Part shown: one piece after another, positions 16,108 to 23,197 of the stretch
How the letters are laid out: every line of letters starts with the position of its first letter
How positions within the stretch are numbered: the stretch's first letter is position 1
DNA from: a virus
Strand: one strand, 5' to 3'
IMG/VR virus record: IMGVR_UViG_3300017956_000075
Location: 1 to 30,729 of that record
Length of the DNA: 30,729 nucleotides
The notes under the pieces: model-generated
The model's database searches: none
What the model saw: only the letters and a program-made list of their open reading frames with translations
Told to the model about the DNA's origin: nothing
Program-made: the position numbers and the translations under genes

Positions 16108-16260
16108 ATGGCTGACAAAAAAGGTTTCGGGATGAAGACATCCTCAATTAATAATTATTACAAGCTTTTAGCTGACGCCAAGCCTAATTTTCAAGATTTA
16201 AAAGTTACTCCACCAGAAGCGGTTCCGGGTAAAAGGAAAATTAAAAAGAATAAAGGCTGA
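16108..16260 (+). CDS. Small basic protein, 50 aa
   Basis: First gene after a terminator/promoter pair, with GAAAGG upstream of the ATG. The protein (MADKKGFGMKTSSINNYY..., ending RKIKKNKG) has a Lys-rich tail. No family is recognised. It opens a run of basic proteins and is probably a nucleic-acid binder (inference). Confidence 0.7.
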   Translation: MADKKGFGMKTSSINNYYKLLADAKPNFQDLKVTPPEAVPGKRKIKKNKG

Positions 16261-16263
16261 CAA

Positions 16264-16383
16264 ATGGCTATAAAAAAGTTTGTCTATATTAGTGGGCCAA
16301 GAATGGGTACTAATAATCAAAAATCTAACGGACCAGTTGTTAAAACTGGATATAAAAAACGTAAGAAAAAAAGGAAGAAATAA
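16264..16383 (+). CDS. Very small basic protein, 39 aa
   Basis: Begins MAIKKFVYISGPRMG and ends TGYKKRKKKRKK, so nearly all of the last ten residues are Lys or Arg. Its stop shares one base with the next ATG (TAATG), supporting real, coupled translation. The tail resembles short DNA-condensing peptides. Confidence 0.6.
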   Translation: MAIKKFVYISGPRMGTNNQKSNGPVVKTGYKKRKKKRKK

Positions 16384-16670
16384 TGGCCCAGAAAAAAGAT
16401 CCAAGGCTAGCTAGAGCTGGCGTATCTGGCTTTAATCAGCCTAAAAGAACTCCTGGTCATCCAACTAAGTCACATGTAGTTGTTGCTAAAGTTGGCGATA
16501 AAGTTAAGACCATTCGTTTTGGACAACAGGGTGTTAAGGGATCTCCTAAGAAAAAAGGCGAATCTTCTTCTTATGCAGCCAGGCGTAAGTCTTTTAAGGC
16601 ACGCCATGCAGCTAACATTAAAAAAGGTAAGATGTCCGCAGCGTATTGGGCCGACAGGGTCAAGTGGTGA
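16383..16670 (+). CDS. Conserved basic phage protein
   Basis: A 95-aa highly basic protein, MAQKKDPRLARAGVSG..., with HVVVAKVGDKVKTIRFGQQG and the C-terminal KSFKARHAANIKKGKMSAAY followed by WADRVKW. I recognise this layout as a conserved family in phages and large DNA viruses with no assigned function. The charge suggests DNA or RNA binding, perhaps as a virion-packaged protein. Start and stop both overlap neighbouring genes. Confidence 0.8.
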   Translation: MAQKKDPRLARAGVSGFNQPKRTPGHPTKSHVVVAKVGDKVKTIRFGQQGVKGSPKKKGESSSYAARRKSFKARHAANIKKGKMSAAYWADRVKW

Positions 16671-16921
16671 ACGGCATGGAGGCAGTAATTGTTGCAGCAA
16701 TAGCTGCAGTGGGTGGAGTTATTACGGCTTTAGTTCAGAAGAGTCGCAAAGAAAACAGGGATGATCACAACGTCGTTGCCGGGCTGGTAAGTGGTGTTAA
16801 AGACGAGCTGTTTAATCTGCATCATAAGATCGATAAAGTTGACGATGCAATGAATGATCATATGATGTGGCATTATGAAAAGTCAGATCCTCAACCCAAA
16901 AAAGTAAAAGGCGGCAAGTGA
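16667..16921 (+). CDS. Single-pass membrane protein, 84 aa
   Basis: One hydrophobic segment (AVIVAAIAAVGGVITALV, about residues 5-22) is followed by a basic stretch (QKSRKEN), an amphipathic helix (LVSGVKDELFNLHHKIDKVD) and a Lys-rich end. The layout suits a small inner-membrane protein such as a holin partner or spanin-like element, but no family is recognised. GTG 16667 overlaps the preceding stop as GTGA and has AGGGT upstream; ATG 16676 is an alternative. Confidence 0.65.
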   Translation: MNGMEAVIVAAIAAVGGVITALVQKSRKENRDDHNVVAGLVSGVKDELFNLHHKIDKVDDAMNDHMMWHYEKSDPQPKKVKGGK

Positions 16922-16924
16922 TTT

Positions 16925-17188
16925 ATGGCTCCTCCTAAATTAAAGAGGGTAAAAAAAACCGCCAAGTTTTATAGAAAAAATTCTTCAGCAAGGCAGAAGA
17001 AAGCAGCTACCGATAAAACTTTTAATTCAAAACCTGGTCAGAAAGCTAAAAGAAGACAACTAGCTAAAGCCAGGTACAAGAAAGGGATTATGGGCAAAGG
17101 GGGGAAAGACCTTTCTCACACTAAAAGTGGAAAGCTTGTAAAAGAAGACCCCAGTAAAAATAGGGCTAGAAATAGATCTAAGAAGTAA
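16925..17188 (+). CDS. Conserved basic phage protein
   Basis: An 87-aa protein with about one third Lys/Arg: KKTAKFYRKNSSARQKKAA, then NSKPGQKAKRRQLAKARYK and GKGGKDLSHTKSGKL. The pattern K-x-YR-N-x-A-x-KK, followed by KP-x-Q-x-KR and D-SHT-G, recurs in many phages and giant viruses as an uncharacterised family, probably nucleic-acid binding. It immediately precedes an oxygenase gene (one-base gap). Confidence 0.8.
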   Translation: MAPPKLKRVKKTAKFYRKNSSARQKKAATDKTFNSKPGQKAKRRQLAKARYKKGIMGKGGKDLSHTKSGKLVKEDPSKNRARNRSKK

Positions 17189-17189
17189 C

Positions 17190-17966
17190 ATGAAAATACA
17201 TAGTCTCCCAGGTGAAGTTATATACATTGAAGATGTATTTTTGCATTCACGAAAATTTATAACTGCAATAGAAGAAAATAACGAAAATCAAGAAATACAT
17301 AGCGTTATTCCAGCTTGGGAACACTGGGCTGATGGTGGTCCCGTTAGCCTGGATGCCAATGATCCAACTAAATGGCTGCAGGTCATACCAGACACATATA
17401 GCGCTGTAAGAGGTGTGTCAAAAAATTTTGACTGGGACACATCAATAAATAATAATAATTCTATTTGGCCAAGGATAGCAGTCGAAAATAATTACGACAG
17501 GGCACATGAGATTTCCGCCGAAATAATATCACTAATTGAAGACGATTACATTAAGGCATTGGATGTATGGTCGCATATTACTGGCCATAAAGTTCCGGAA
17601 TACATTACCAGAAATTATTGCGTAAGAAAATATAGGACTGGTGGCTCAATGGGAGCACATGTAGATAGGAATGTATCCAATCCATTAAACACAATGGACT
17701 GGACTTCATTAATATATCTTAATGATGATTATGAAGGTGGTGAAATATATTTTGACGACCTTGACATCACAATTAAGCCAAGCGCTGGTAGCATAATTTT
17801 CCTACCCTGCTTGCAGAGACACTCGGTTAACGAAGTTGCGAGTGGTAACAAGTATTATATATTCCTGTTTATGCATACGATGTACGACACTTCGACTGCA
17901 CTAGGTGAACCCTACCAAGGTATGAATGAGGCTATTATCAGGTATAGAAATTTGGAGAAAGTATAA
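17190..17966 (+). CDS. 2OG-Fe(II) oxygenase, prolyl-4-hydroxylase type
   Basis: A 258-aa oxygenase with the double-stranded beta-helix core at about residues 140-230. Iron ligands are H157 and D159 (MGAHVDRN) and H211 (QRHSVNEV), with YEGGEIYFDD and the strand GSIIFLP between them. The usual 2-oxoglutarate-binding Arg about ten residues after the last His is replaced by Lys (GNKYYIF, K221), which some relatives also show. The enzyme would hydroxylate a protein side chain or small molecule using O2 and 2-oxoglutarate. Its neighbours are basic proteins, so lysine- or proline-rich targets encoded nearby are possible (speculative). Confidence 0.85.
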   Translation: MKIHSLPGEVIYIEDVFLHSRKFITAIEENNENQEIHSVIPAWEHWADGGPVSLDANDPTKWLQVIPDTYSAVRGVSKNFDWDTSINNNNSIWPRIAVENNYDRAHEISAEIISLIEDDYIKALDVWSHITGHKVPEYITRNYCVRKYRTGGSMGAHVDRNVSNPLNTMDWTSLIYLNDDYEGGEIYFDDLDITIKPSAGSIIFLPCLQRHSVNEVASGNKYYIFLFMHTMYDTSTALGEPYQGMNEAIIRYRNLEKV

Positions 17967-17973
17967 TTATTGC

Positions 17974-17983
17974 TTACTATACT
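17974..17983 (+). promoter_or_regulatory. Candidate promoter with TTACTATACT
   Basis: The same TTACTAT core as at 16070 lies in the 42-base gap before the basic protein at 18009. The evidence is motif recurrence only; no clear -35 box is seen. Confidence 0.35.
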
Positions 17984-18008
17984 TCTATAAAGATTAAGGG
18001 TAATGCTT

Positions 18009-18221
18009 ATGGCTACAAAAAAAAATGATAAGAAGTGGATACAGGGAGCGATAAAAAGACCTGGAGCTTTCACTGCTAAAGCAAAAAGAAGAAAAATGAC
18101 TGTTTCGCAATTCGCTGCAGCAGTTAAAAAGAATCCTTCAAAATATGATGCAACAACTAGGCGTCAAGCAAACCTCGCAGTAACTCTGCGTAAAATTTCT
18201 AAAAATAAAAAAAAGAAGTAA
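18009..18221 (+). CDS. Conserved basic phage protein
   Basis: A 70-aa basic protein starting MATKKNDKKWIQGAIKRPGA and containing MTVSQFAAAVKKNPSKYD and TTRRQANLAVTLRK before a Lys tail. The W-x-x-x-AIK-x-PGA opening and the T-RQA-LA-TL helix mark a widespread uncharacterised family in phages. ATG 18009 is preferred over ATG 18003 because AAGGG stands eight bases before it. Confidence 0.8.
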   Translation: MATKKNDKKWIQGAIKRPGAFTAKAKRRKMTVSQFAAAVKKNPSKYDATTRRQANLAVTLRKISKNKKKK

Positions 18222-18233
18222 CAGGAGATTACA

Positions 18234-19217
18234 ATGGCTAGAAAATATACTGGATTTGATGAAATCGCAGCTGGTAAAAGAGCTGGTTTTGAAGCATTTA
18301 TTGACCTTTTAGAAGCTCACTTTGGTCTTTGGAATAATGGAACTTTTGGAGTTCGCAAAAAGAGAGGTAAGTCATCCTACTCTGTTCATGCGACAGGACG
18401 TGCGGGTGATTTAAGCTGGAGGGGTGCACCCTATAGGGGCACTGGGAACTACGAAGATGCAGTTAAGTTGATGGATTTCCTGGCAGAGAATGCTGATGAA
18501 CTTTTCGTTGAAGCAATATTCGACTACTATCCAAAGCCATGGGGCAGAGGATGGAAGTGTGACCGTTCAGCTTGGAGCGTATATTCTAAGAAAGCTTTTA
18601 GTGGTGCTCCTGGCGGAGATTGGGTACATGTTGAGGTAAGTAACGATAAGGCTGATGATCCCCAGTATTATATCGATACGATGAAAAAGCTCCTAGGAGA
18701 TCCTCCAACTGAGGTTAAGGCTTCATCATCTGCACCAGCACCTGCAGCTCCTGCAGGCAAAAGCCCATGGTTAACCAAGGGTTCTAAGGGTGGTGAAGTA
18801 AAAGAGATGCAGGCTATTGTGGGCGCCGATCCAGTAGATGGTGACTTTGGACCAAAAACCGAAACAGCAGTTAAGGCTTGGCAGGCAAAGCATGATCTTC
18901 ATGTTGACGGAATATGGGGTCCCGGTTCTGCAGGGCATGCAGCTGAGTCATGTGATCACGAAAATACACCACCATCTGAAGGCTCTGATCCCGATGCAGC
19001 TGGTGGCGACGATGCTCCCAAATATCCTGGTCATTCAATTTCCCGTGGGCACGAACATGCTGACGAAGTCAAGTTGATCCAAGCTAAGGTCGGGGCAACA
19101 GTGGATGGAGACTTCGGTCCCGCTACCGAGAGAGCAGTTAAGGCCTGGCAAAAAGCTAATGGCAGATCGCCTGATGGTATTGTTGGTCCTAAAACTTGGG
19201 AATCAATGTTTGGCTGA
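18234..19217 (+). CDS. Endolysin: M15-like peptidase with two PG-binding repeats
   Basis: A 327-aa cell-wall lytic enzyme. The N-terminal domain (about 1-155) has SVHATGRAGDL (H52, D59) and GGDWVHVEV (H132, E134), matching the zinc site of M15/VanY-type peptidases that cut peptidoglycan peptides. A Pro/Ala linker leads to two peptidoglycan-binding type 1 repeats, about 181-240 (VDGDFGPKTETAVKAWQ) and 268-326 (VDGDFGPATERAVKAWQ, then DGIVGPKTW). It lacks a signal peptide, so it needs a holin for release; a holin-like gene follows directly. AACAGGAG precedes the start. Confidence 0.88.
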   Translation: MARKYTGFDEIAAGKRAGFEAFIDLLEAHFGLWNNGTFGVRKKRGKSSYSVHATGRAGDLSWRGAPYRGTGNYEDAVKLMDFLAENADELFVEAIFDYYPKPWGRGWKCDRSAWSVYSKKAFSGAPGGDWVHVEVSNDKADDPQYYIDTMKKLLGDPPTEVKASSSAPAPAAPAGKSPWLTKGSKGGEVKEMQAIVGADPVDGDFGPKTETAVKAWQAKHDLHVDGIWGPGSAGHAAESCDHENTPPSEGSDPDAAGGDDAPKYPGHSISRGHEHADEVKLIQAKVGATVDGDFGPATERAVKAWQKANGRSPDGIVGPKTWESMFG

Positions 19218-19267
19218 TTAAAAAATAATATTAATAAGATAACACTACTTATTGGAGGGGTAATATC

Positions 19268-19501
19268 ATGAATGATATGAAAGAAAAAACTATGTACGTA
19301 TTAGCTGTTGGGGTCATGTTGGCAATTTTGTTTGCTATTGTTGGTGATTATGTGGTCGCAGCAATTGAGACGCAGACCACTGGTGAGGCTGTTGAGGTTT
19401 CTTCAGATGTAATGACCCTTGTCCAGACTGCCCTTGGTGGTGTTATTGGTATTATCGGTGGCTATTTTGGCGCTAAGGGTATGAAGAAAGATGGCGAATA
19501 A
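19268..19501 (+). CDS. Holin-like membrane protein
   Basis: A 77-aa protein with two hydrophobic segments: MYVLAVGVMLAILFAIVGDY (about 9-28) and LVQTALGGVIGIIGGYFGA (about 51-69). They are separated by a polar loop and followed by a short Lys tail. Position right after the endolysin, size and topology all fit a class II-type holin that forms the membrane lesion. GGAGGGG provides a strong binding site. Confidence 0.75.
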   Translation: MNDMKEKTMYVLAVGVMLAILFAIVGDYVVAAIETQTTGEAVEVSSDVMTLVQTALGGVIGIIGGYFGAKGMKKDGE

Positions 19502-19577
19502 AACTAAAGGCGAATGGCGAATAATTGACGGCAGACGTGTTTGGTATGTTATAATATTGCCAACTGAAGAAGATTAA
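19491..19577 (+). CDS. Possible 28-aa peptide
   Basis: The short frame MANKTKGEWRIIDGRR... overlaps the holin end by 11 bases and ends LPTEED. It has a Trp/Ile/Val-rich core (VWYVIILP) that could associate with the membrane. The weak GAAAG site and small size make it uncertain. The remaining 28 bases to the next gene hold no other frame. Confidence 0.35.
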   Translation: MANKTKGEWRIIDGRRVWYVIILPTEED

Positions 19578-19605
19578 TAATATAAAGGTATTTATAAATA
19601 AAGCG

Positions 19606-20028
19606 GTGACTAAATTAGTGAATGTACGCTTAATTGATAGGTCAAATATTCTATCCAATGATGCCGTTCTTAGCGTTGTAGATGATATACCCTTTGATGT
19701 TAAGAGGATCTTCTATATCCATTCTGCAAGTACACACCAAGATAGGGGCGACCATGCTCATAGGTGTTGTCATCAAATTTACGTGTGTATTCGTGGTTCA
19801 ATTTTTGTTGAGTGTACAGACGGTAAAGAAACTGTAGGCTATACACTAACTGAGAATAGCGACTGCTTGCACATTCCGCCTATGGTTTGGTCTACAGAAA
19901 AAGGATTTGATAAAAACACCATTTTTCTGGTACTATGTTCAGAAATATATGATGAATACGATTACATAAGGTCGTTTGATATTTTCTTGGAGGAAAATTA
20001 TGAAAAAGAAAAAGAAAGTATGGGATAA
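19606..20028 (+). CDS. Cupin sugar 3,4-ketoisomerase-like (FdtA/QdtA, WxcM)
   Basis: A 140-aa single-domain cupin. The pattern RGDHAHRCCHQIYVCIRGS (H50, H52) plus CLHIPPMVWSTEKG and LVLCSEIYDEYDYIRSFDIF is diagnostic of dTDP-4-keto-6-deoxyglucose ketoisomerases, which isomerise the keto sugar on the way to amino-deoxy sugars found in surface glycans. The partner aminotransferase is absent from the window, so it would tap a host or elsewhere-encoded pathway. The start is uncertain (GTG 19606 or GTG 19618), as no good ribosome binding site is close. TATAAATA at 19593-19600 would allow a near-leaderless transcript. Confidence 0.82.
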   Translation: MTKLVNVRLIDRSNILSNDAVLSVVDDIPFDVKRIFYIHSASTHQDRGDHAHRCCHQIYVCIRGSIFVECTDGKETVGYTLTENSDCLHIPPMVWSTEKGFDKNTIFLVLCSEIYDEYDYIRSFDIFLEENYEKEKESMG

Positions 20029-20167
20029 GCCATCTCCATCTAAAAAGCCAAGAAAGATGACAGCTAAGATGAAGGGTAGGGCTAAGGCAAGAGCTAAGGC
20101 AGCGGGTAGACCATATCCAAATCTTATAGATAATATGGCTGTAGCTAGAAAGAGAAGAAAGAAGTAG
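20000..20167 (+). CDS. Conserved basic phage protein
   Basis: A 55-aa protein starting MKKKKKVWDKPSPSKKPRKM, with AKMKGRAKARAKAAGRPYPN and LIDNMAVARKRRKK. The KVWDKP opening and AKARAKxAGRPYPNLxDN core form a compact family common in phages, of unknown role. TTGGAGG precedes the ATG, and it overlaps the ketoisomerase end by 29 bases. Confidence 0.78.
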   Translation: MKKKKKVWDKPSPSKKPRKMTAKMKGRAKARAKAAGRPYPNLIDNMAVARKRRKK

Positions 20168-20178
20168 GTTAACCCTTC

Positions 20179-20385
20179 ATGGAAGCAAGTGGTTTTGATG
20201 GCTTTATGCCGTCCCTGCATAGTTTGGATGTTTCTCCACCTACATCAATGATTACGACTGATGGGGATGTGATAGATGGTCACACAATAAAGTTAACTTT
20301 GGGGGATAATTCAGAGGTGTTTTTTTCTTGCACTCAAGATCAATTACAGAGATTATTCTTTCTTATACTAAAAGTATCATCTTAG
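20179..20385 (+). CDS. Hypothetical 68-aa protein
   Basis: The protein MEASGFDGFMPSLHSLDVSP... has a C-terminal half of alternating strands (TIKLTLGDNSEVFFSC) and a helix (DQLQRLFFLILKV). It resembles small phage proteins near structural genes but is unassigned. The binding site is poor (GGTTAACCC), so expression is less certain. Confidence 0.5.
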   Translation: MEASGFDGFMPSLHSLDVSPPTSMITTDGDVIDGHTIKLTLGDNSEVFFSCTQDQLQRLFFLILKVSS

Positions 20386-20409
20386 TGTGATATACTAATT
20401 GGGTAAATA

Positions 20410-20499
20410 GGAGAGGTGCCAGAGCGGCCAAATGGGACATCCTGCTAAGATGTAGAGGGCGCTTGTCCTCCGTGGGTTCAAATCCCACCCTCTCCGCCA
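20410..20499 (+). tRNA. tRNA-Ser (anticodon GCU)
   Basis: A complete type II tRNA. The 7-bp acceptor stem GGAGAGG pairs with CCTCTCC, the anticodon stem is ACATC/GATGT with loop CTGCTAA (anticodon GCT at 20444-20446), a long variable arm follows (AGAGGGCGCTTGTCCTC), and the T arm is GTGGG/CCCAC with TTCAAAT. The discriminator is G and CCA is encoded. It reads AGC/AGU codons, which are frequent in the + strand genes. It may also act as an integration or recombination site, but nothing here shows that. Confidence 0.97.
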
Positions 20500-20519
20500 A
20501 CGAAAGTTAGGTATAAAAT

Positions 20520-21275
20520 ATGGCTAAAATATTGTATTACGATATAGAAACCGCTCCAAATCTTAGTTATGTTTGGGGTCAGTATGAGCAAAATGTTATA
20601 GACCACGAAAGAGAGTGGTACATACTTTGTGTTTCTTATCGTTGGGAGGGCGACAAGAAAACCCACGTTTGTTCATTGGTTGATTTTCCTGAGGCATATA
20701 AAAAAGATCCAGAAAATGATTACCATGTAGTAAAAAAAATGTGGGACCTCATAGACGAAGCAGATATAGTTGTCGCTCATAACGGTGATCGATTTGATAT
20801 GCGTAAGGCTAATGCTAGGTTTATCTACCATGAAATGGGTCCTACTTCACCAGTAAAGCAAATAGACACCCTAAAGATAGCTAGAAGATATTTTATGTTT
20901 AACAGCAATAAGCTGGATCACCTAGGCTCCTACCTTGGTGTTGGGCGCAAGGTTAATGCTGGTGGGTTTGAGACCTGGGCCGGATGCATGCGTGGTGATT
21001 TGAAGTCTTGGAAAACCATGATTAAATACGCACGTCAAGATGTTGATCTTCTTAGAGATGTGTATATGAAACTTCGCCCTTGGGCCACTAATCATCCGAA
21101 TCTTAATGTATACGATGGAGGGTGCGATTGCCCTACGTGTGGCTCAGGTAATCTTCAGAAGCGTGGATTTAGATATACCCAAGTTGCCACCTATCAGCAG
21201 TACTACTGCAATGACTGTGGTGCTTGGAGTAGAGATAGACTAATGGAAGACGTAACTCGCCCAGATCTGGTATAA
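20520..21275 (+). CDS. DnaQ-like 3'-5' exonuclease with zinc ribbon
   Basis: A 251-aa exonuclease with RNase H fold of the DEDD class: D8 and E10 in YYDIETAPN, D93 in AHNGDRFDMRKANARF, and D174 in YARQDVDLLRDVY. It resembles the exonuclease domain of family B polymerases, here free-standing. The C-terminal 50 residues form a zinc ribbon (C204, C207, C230, C233 in CPTC...YYCNDC), giving a nuclease plus nucleic-acid-binding architecture. It may proofread for the DnaE polymerase or process DNA ends. Confidence 0.85.
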   Translation: MAKILYYDIETAPNLSYVWGQYEQNVIDHEREWYILCVSYRWEGDKKTHVCSLVDFPEAYKKDPENDYHVVKKMWDLIDEADIVVAHNGDRFDMRKANARFIYHEMGPTSPVKQIDTLKIARRYFMFNSNKLDHLGSYLGVGRKVNAGGFETWAGCMRGDLKSWKTMIKYARQDVDLLRDVYMKLRPWATNHPNLNVYDGGCDCPTCGSGNLQKRGFRYTQVATYQQYYCNDCGAWSRDRLMEDVTRPDLV

Positions 21276-21276
21276 T
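21271..21276 (+). promoter_or_regulatory. Candidate -10 box for a leaderless transcript
   Basis: TATAAT ends seven bases before the ATG at 21284, so transcription would begin at the start codon. No Shine-Dalgarno is present in front of that gene. The -35 region is weak. Confidence 0.5.
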
Positions 21277-21283
21277 TAGTTAT

Positions 21284-21964
21284 ATGGATGATTGGTATAA
21301 AAATACAGCAGTGTACACATCTGTATTTGGTGGTTATGACTATCATGGACCTCAGTTGATGGTAGATGGTGTGGATTATTTCTATATAACTGATGGTGTT
21401 AGCGATCCTCCTTCAGAGATAGGTTGGAATATTGTACATAGAAAATATAGTGATTCTCTAGATAATAGACGTAAAGCAAAAGTGCCAAAGTTAAATCCGC
21501 ATAGCTTTGATTTCTTGCGTAAGTACAGGTATCTAATATGGATAGATGGAGACATGCAAATAGTTTCCGAGAATTTCGTTCCAGGAATACTAAGCTTTTT
21601 GGAAAATGGTATGGTTATATCTCCTCATTTTGACGGCAGAAAATGTGCGTATAGTGAGGCAACTATTAGGCCACAGAAATACGCCAAAGAGCCCTTAGAT
21701 GAACAGGTTGCATTTTATAGAAGCGAAGGCTTCCCTGAGGGTTTCGGACTCTATGAGTGTGGTGTTATGGCTAGAGACATGACCGCTCCACATGTTGAGG
21801 GTGTTGGTGAACTATGGTTAAGGCAAAATTTAAAATGGTCTTATCAGGATCAGGTAAGTCTTCCTTATGTTCTCTGGAAGACCAAATTTCAACCTGATAT
21901 TTTACCTACAAGTTTTAGATATATGAATTGGATTCATATTAACGCCCACAAAAGAGAAGATTGA
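21284..21964 (+). CDS. DUF616/TOD1-like glycosyltransferase
   Basis: A 226-aa GT-A-type enzyme. The opening TAVYTSVFGGYDYHGP, DYFYITDG and a DxD motif in YLIWIDGDMQI (preceded by KLNPHSFDFLRKYRY) match the DUF616 family of putative glycosyltransferases. The C-terminal half contains GLYECGVMARDM and YQDQVSLPYVLW, the expected acceptor-side segments. It is followed by a GT32-like enzyme and a methyltransferase-like protein, forming a glycan cassette. It may be translated from a leaderless mRNA. Confidence 0.75.
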   Translation: MDDWYKNTAVYTSVFGGYDYHGPQLMVDGVDYFYITDGVSDPPSEIGWNIVHRKYSDSLDNRRKAKVPKLNPHSFDFLRKYRYLIWIDGDMQIVSENFVPGILSFLENGMVISPHFDGRKCAYSEATIRPQKYAKEPLDEQVAFYRSEGFPEGFGLYECGVMARDMTAPHVEGVGELWLRQNLKWSYQDQVSLPYVLWKTKFQPDILPTSFRYMNWIHINAHKRED

Positions 21965-21966
21965 TC

Positions 21967-22644
21967 ATGTCTGCTAATGTGGATAGAGTAGTTTATTGTT
22001 TTTGGGTTGGCCACAATAATGTTGAAATGAACCAAAACAGAAAGAATGGCTTAGATTCTTTAATAAAGAATTCAGAAGTAAAAGTAAAACTTATTAATAA
22101 CGATAACCTAAGTAAATACATCTTAGATGATCACCCCTTGCACGAAGGGTTTGAGCATCTGTCCGATGTTCATAAAGCTGACTATCTTAGGACATACTTC
22201 ATGCACTTCTATGGTGGCGGTTATTCTGATATAAAACCATGCTCCTGGAGCTGGTTAAGTTACTTCGAAAAGCTAGAGCAATCAGATTGCTATGGAATAG
22301 GTGCACCTGAAGATGAATTTGAACTTAGTGTTACACCAAAGGTTAGACCTTGGATAGGTAAGTATTGGCAAAGGTTATTGACCAATGACTTATATATATT
22401 TAAAAAGCAGACTATTTTTACAGAAGCGTGGTACAATACGTTATTGTATTTGATGGATAATAAATTAGATAATCTAAAAAAATATCCAGCTAAAAATTCT
22501 AGGGAAGCAGCAGACACCCTTGCAACTAGGTACCCAATAGAGTGGGGGGAGATACTGCTTGAGGTTTTTCATCCACTATGTTATCTACACTCAGAAAAAT
22601 TGATAAAAGAAATGCCATATCCAATAACTTCCAATTACAGATAG
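21967..22644 (+). CDS. GT32-like (DXD sugar-binding) glycosyltransferase
   Basis: A 225-aa enzyme of the capsule/mannosyl-transferase type. The signature HLSDVHKADYLRTYFMHFYG with GGYSDIKP is the conserved D-x-x-R...YGG-x-Y-x-D motif that binds the sugar nucleotide and metal. The opening VVYCFWVGHNN is the usual first strand. The ATG at 21967 is preferred over TTG 21961. It is coupled to the DUF616-like gene and probably extends the same glycan. Confidence 0.8.
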   Translation: MSANVDRVVYCFWVGHNNVEMNQNRKNGLDSLIKNSEVKVKLINNDNLSKYILDDHPLHEGFEHLSDVHKADYLRTYFMHFYGGGYSDIKPCSWSWLSYFEKLEQSDCYGIGAPEDEFELSVTPKVRPWIGKYWQRLLTNDLYIFKKQTIFTEAWYNTLLYLMDNKLDNLKKYPAKNSREAADTLATRYPIEWGEILLEVFHPLCYLHSEKLIKEMPYPITSNYR

Positions 22645-22653
22645 GGATAAATA

Positions 22654-23196
22654 ATGACTTTAAAATATGATTTAGGTGGAATAGGTAGAGGTGGAGAATA
22701 TCAAACCGTTAACCTAGCTGAATCTGCGGATGTCAATAAGAATATAATGGAATTAGACTCATTTTGCGAAGATGATTCAGTTGATGAGTTTTTTTTATCT
22801 CATACACTTGAACATATTCCAATAACAGATTATAAAAACTTTCTTTTACACATGAAAAAGAAGTTAAAAGTTGGTGGTAAAATCAAGGTAATTCAGACTG
22901 ACGCTGGAAAGATAATGAAAATGTGGGTAGACGGAACTCTTTCGTTCAGAGCAATGAGAGCTCCAATTTTCACTCCAGCAACGAGATGTCAGTCAAATAT
23001 TCTTCAGCAGCATCAGAGCATGTGGTCTCAAGAAGAGCTAATGAAGGATTTTCAAATAATCGGTATGAAAGTAAGCTCTTTTGACGCAGGCGTATGGATG
23101 TATGATATGGACGATGATATAATACCTGAAGATACAAAAGAATATTATGGTACTCCGATTCCAAATCTCGGAGTTTTAGCAGAGAAGGTGAATTGA
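22654..23196 (+). CDS. Class I methyltransferase-like protein
   Basis: A 180-aa protein with the second half of a SAM-methyltransferase fold: EFFLSHTLEHIPITDY (the EH motif after strand 4), LKKKLKVGGKIKV (post-motif strand) and a C-terminal WSQEELMKDF / GVLAEKV pair. The nucleotide-binding N terminus is shortened to YDLGGIGRGGEYQTVNLAES, which is short for a Gly-rich motif I, so binding of the cofactor is uncertain. In this cassette a sugar or lipid O-methyltransferase is plausible. Confidence 0.65.
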   Translation: MTLKYDLGGIGRGGEYQTVNLAESADVNKNIMELDSFCEDDSVDEFFLSHTLEHIPITDYKNFLLHMKKKLKVGGKIKVIQTDAGKIMKMWVDGTLSFRAMRAPIFTPATRCQSNILQQHQSMWSQEELMKDFQIIGMKVSSFDAGVWMYDMDDDIIPEDTKEYYGTPIPNLGVLAEKVN

Positions 23197-23197
23197 A

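Noticed and set aside
19939-20220. Reverse-strand frame with hydrophobic stretches
   Set aside because: Its hydrophobic codons mirror the Lys-rich basic protein on the + strand (antisense of AAR is YTT); no binding site is seen.
20410-20499. The tRNA as a phage attachment site
   Set aside because: No integrase gene or repeated tRNA fragment is visible in this window, so integration is unsupported.
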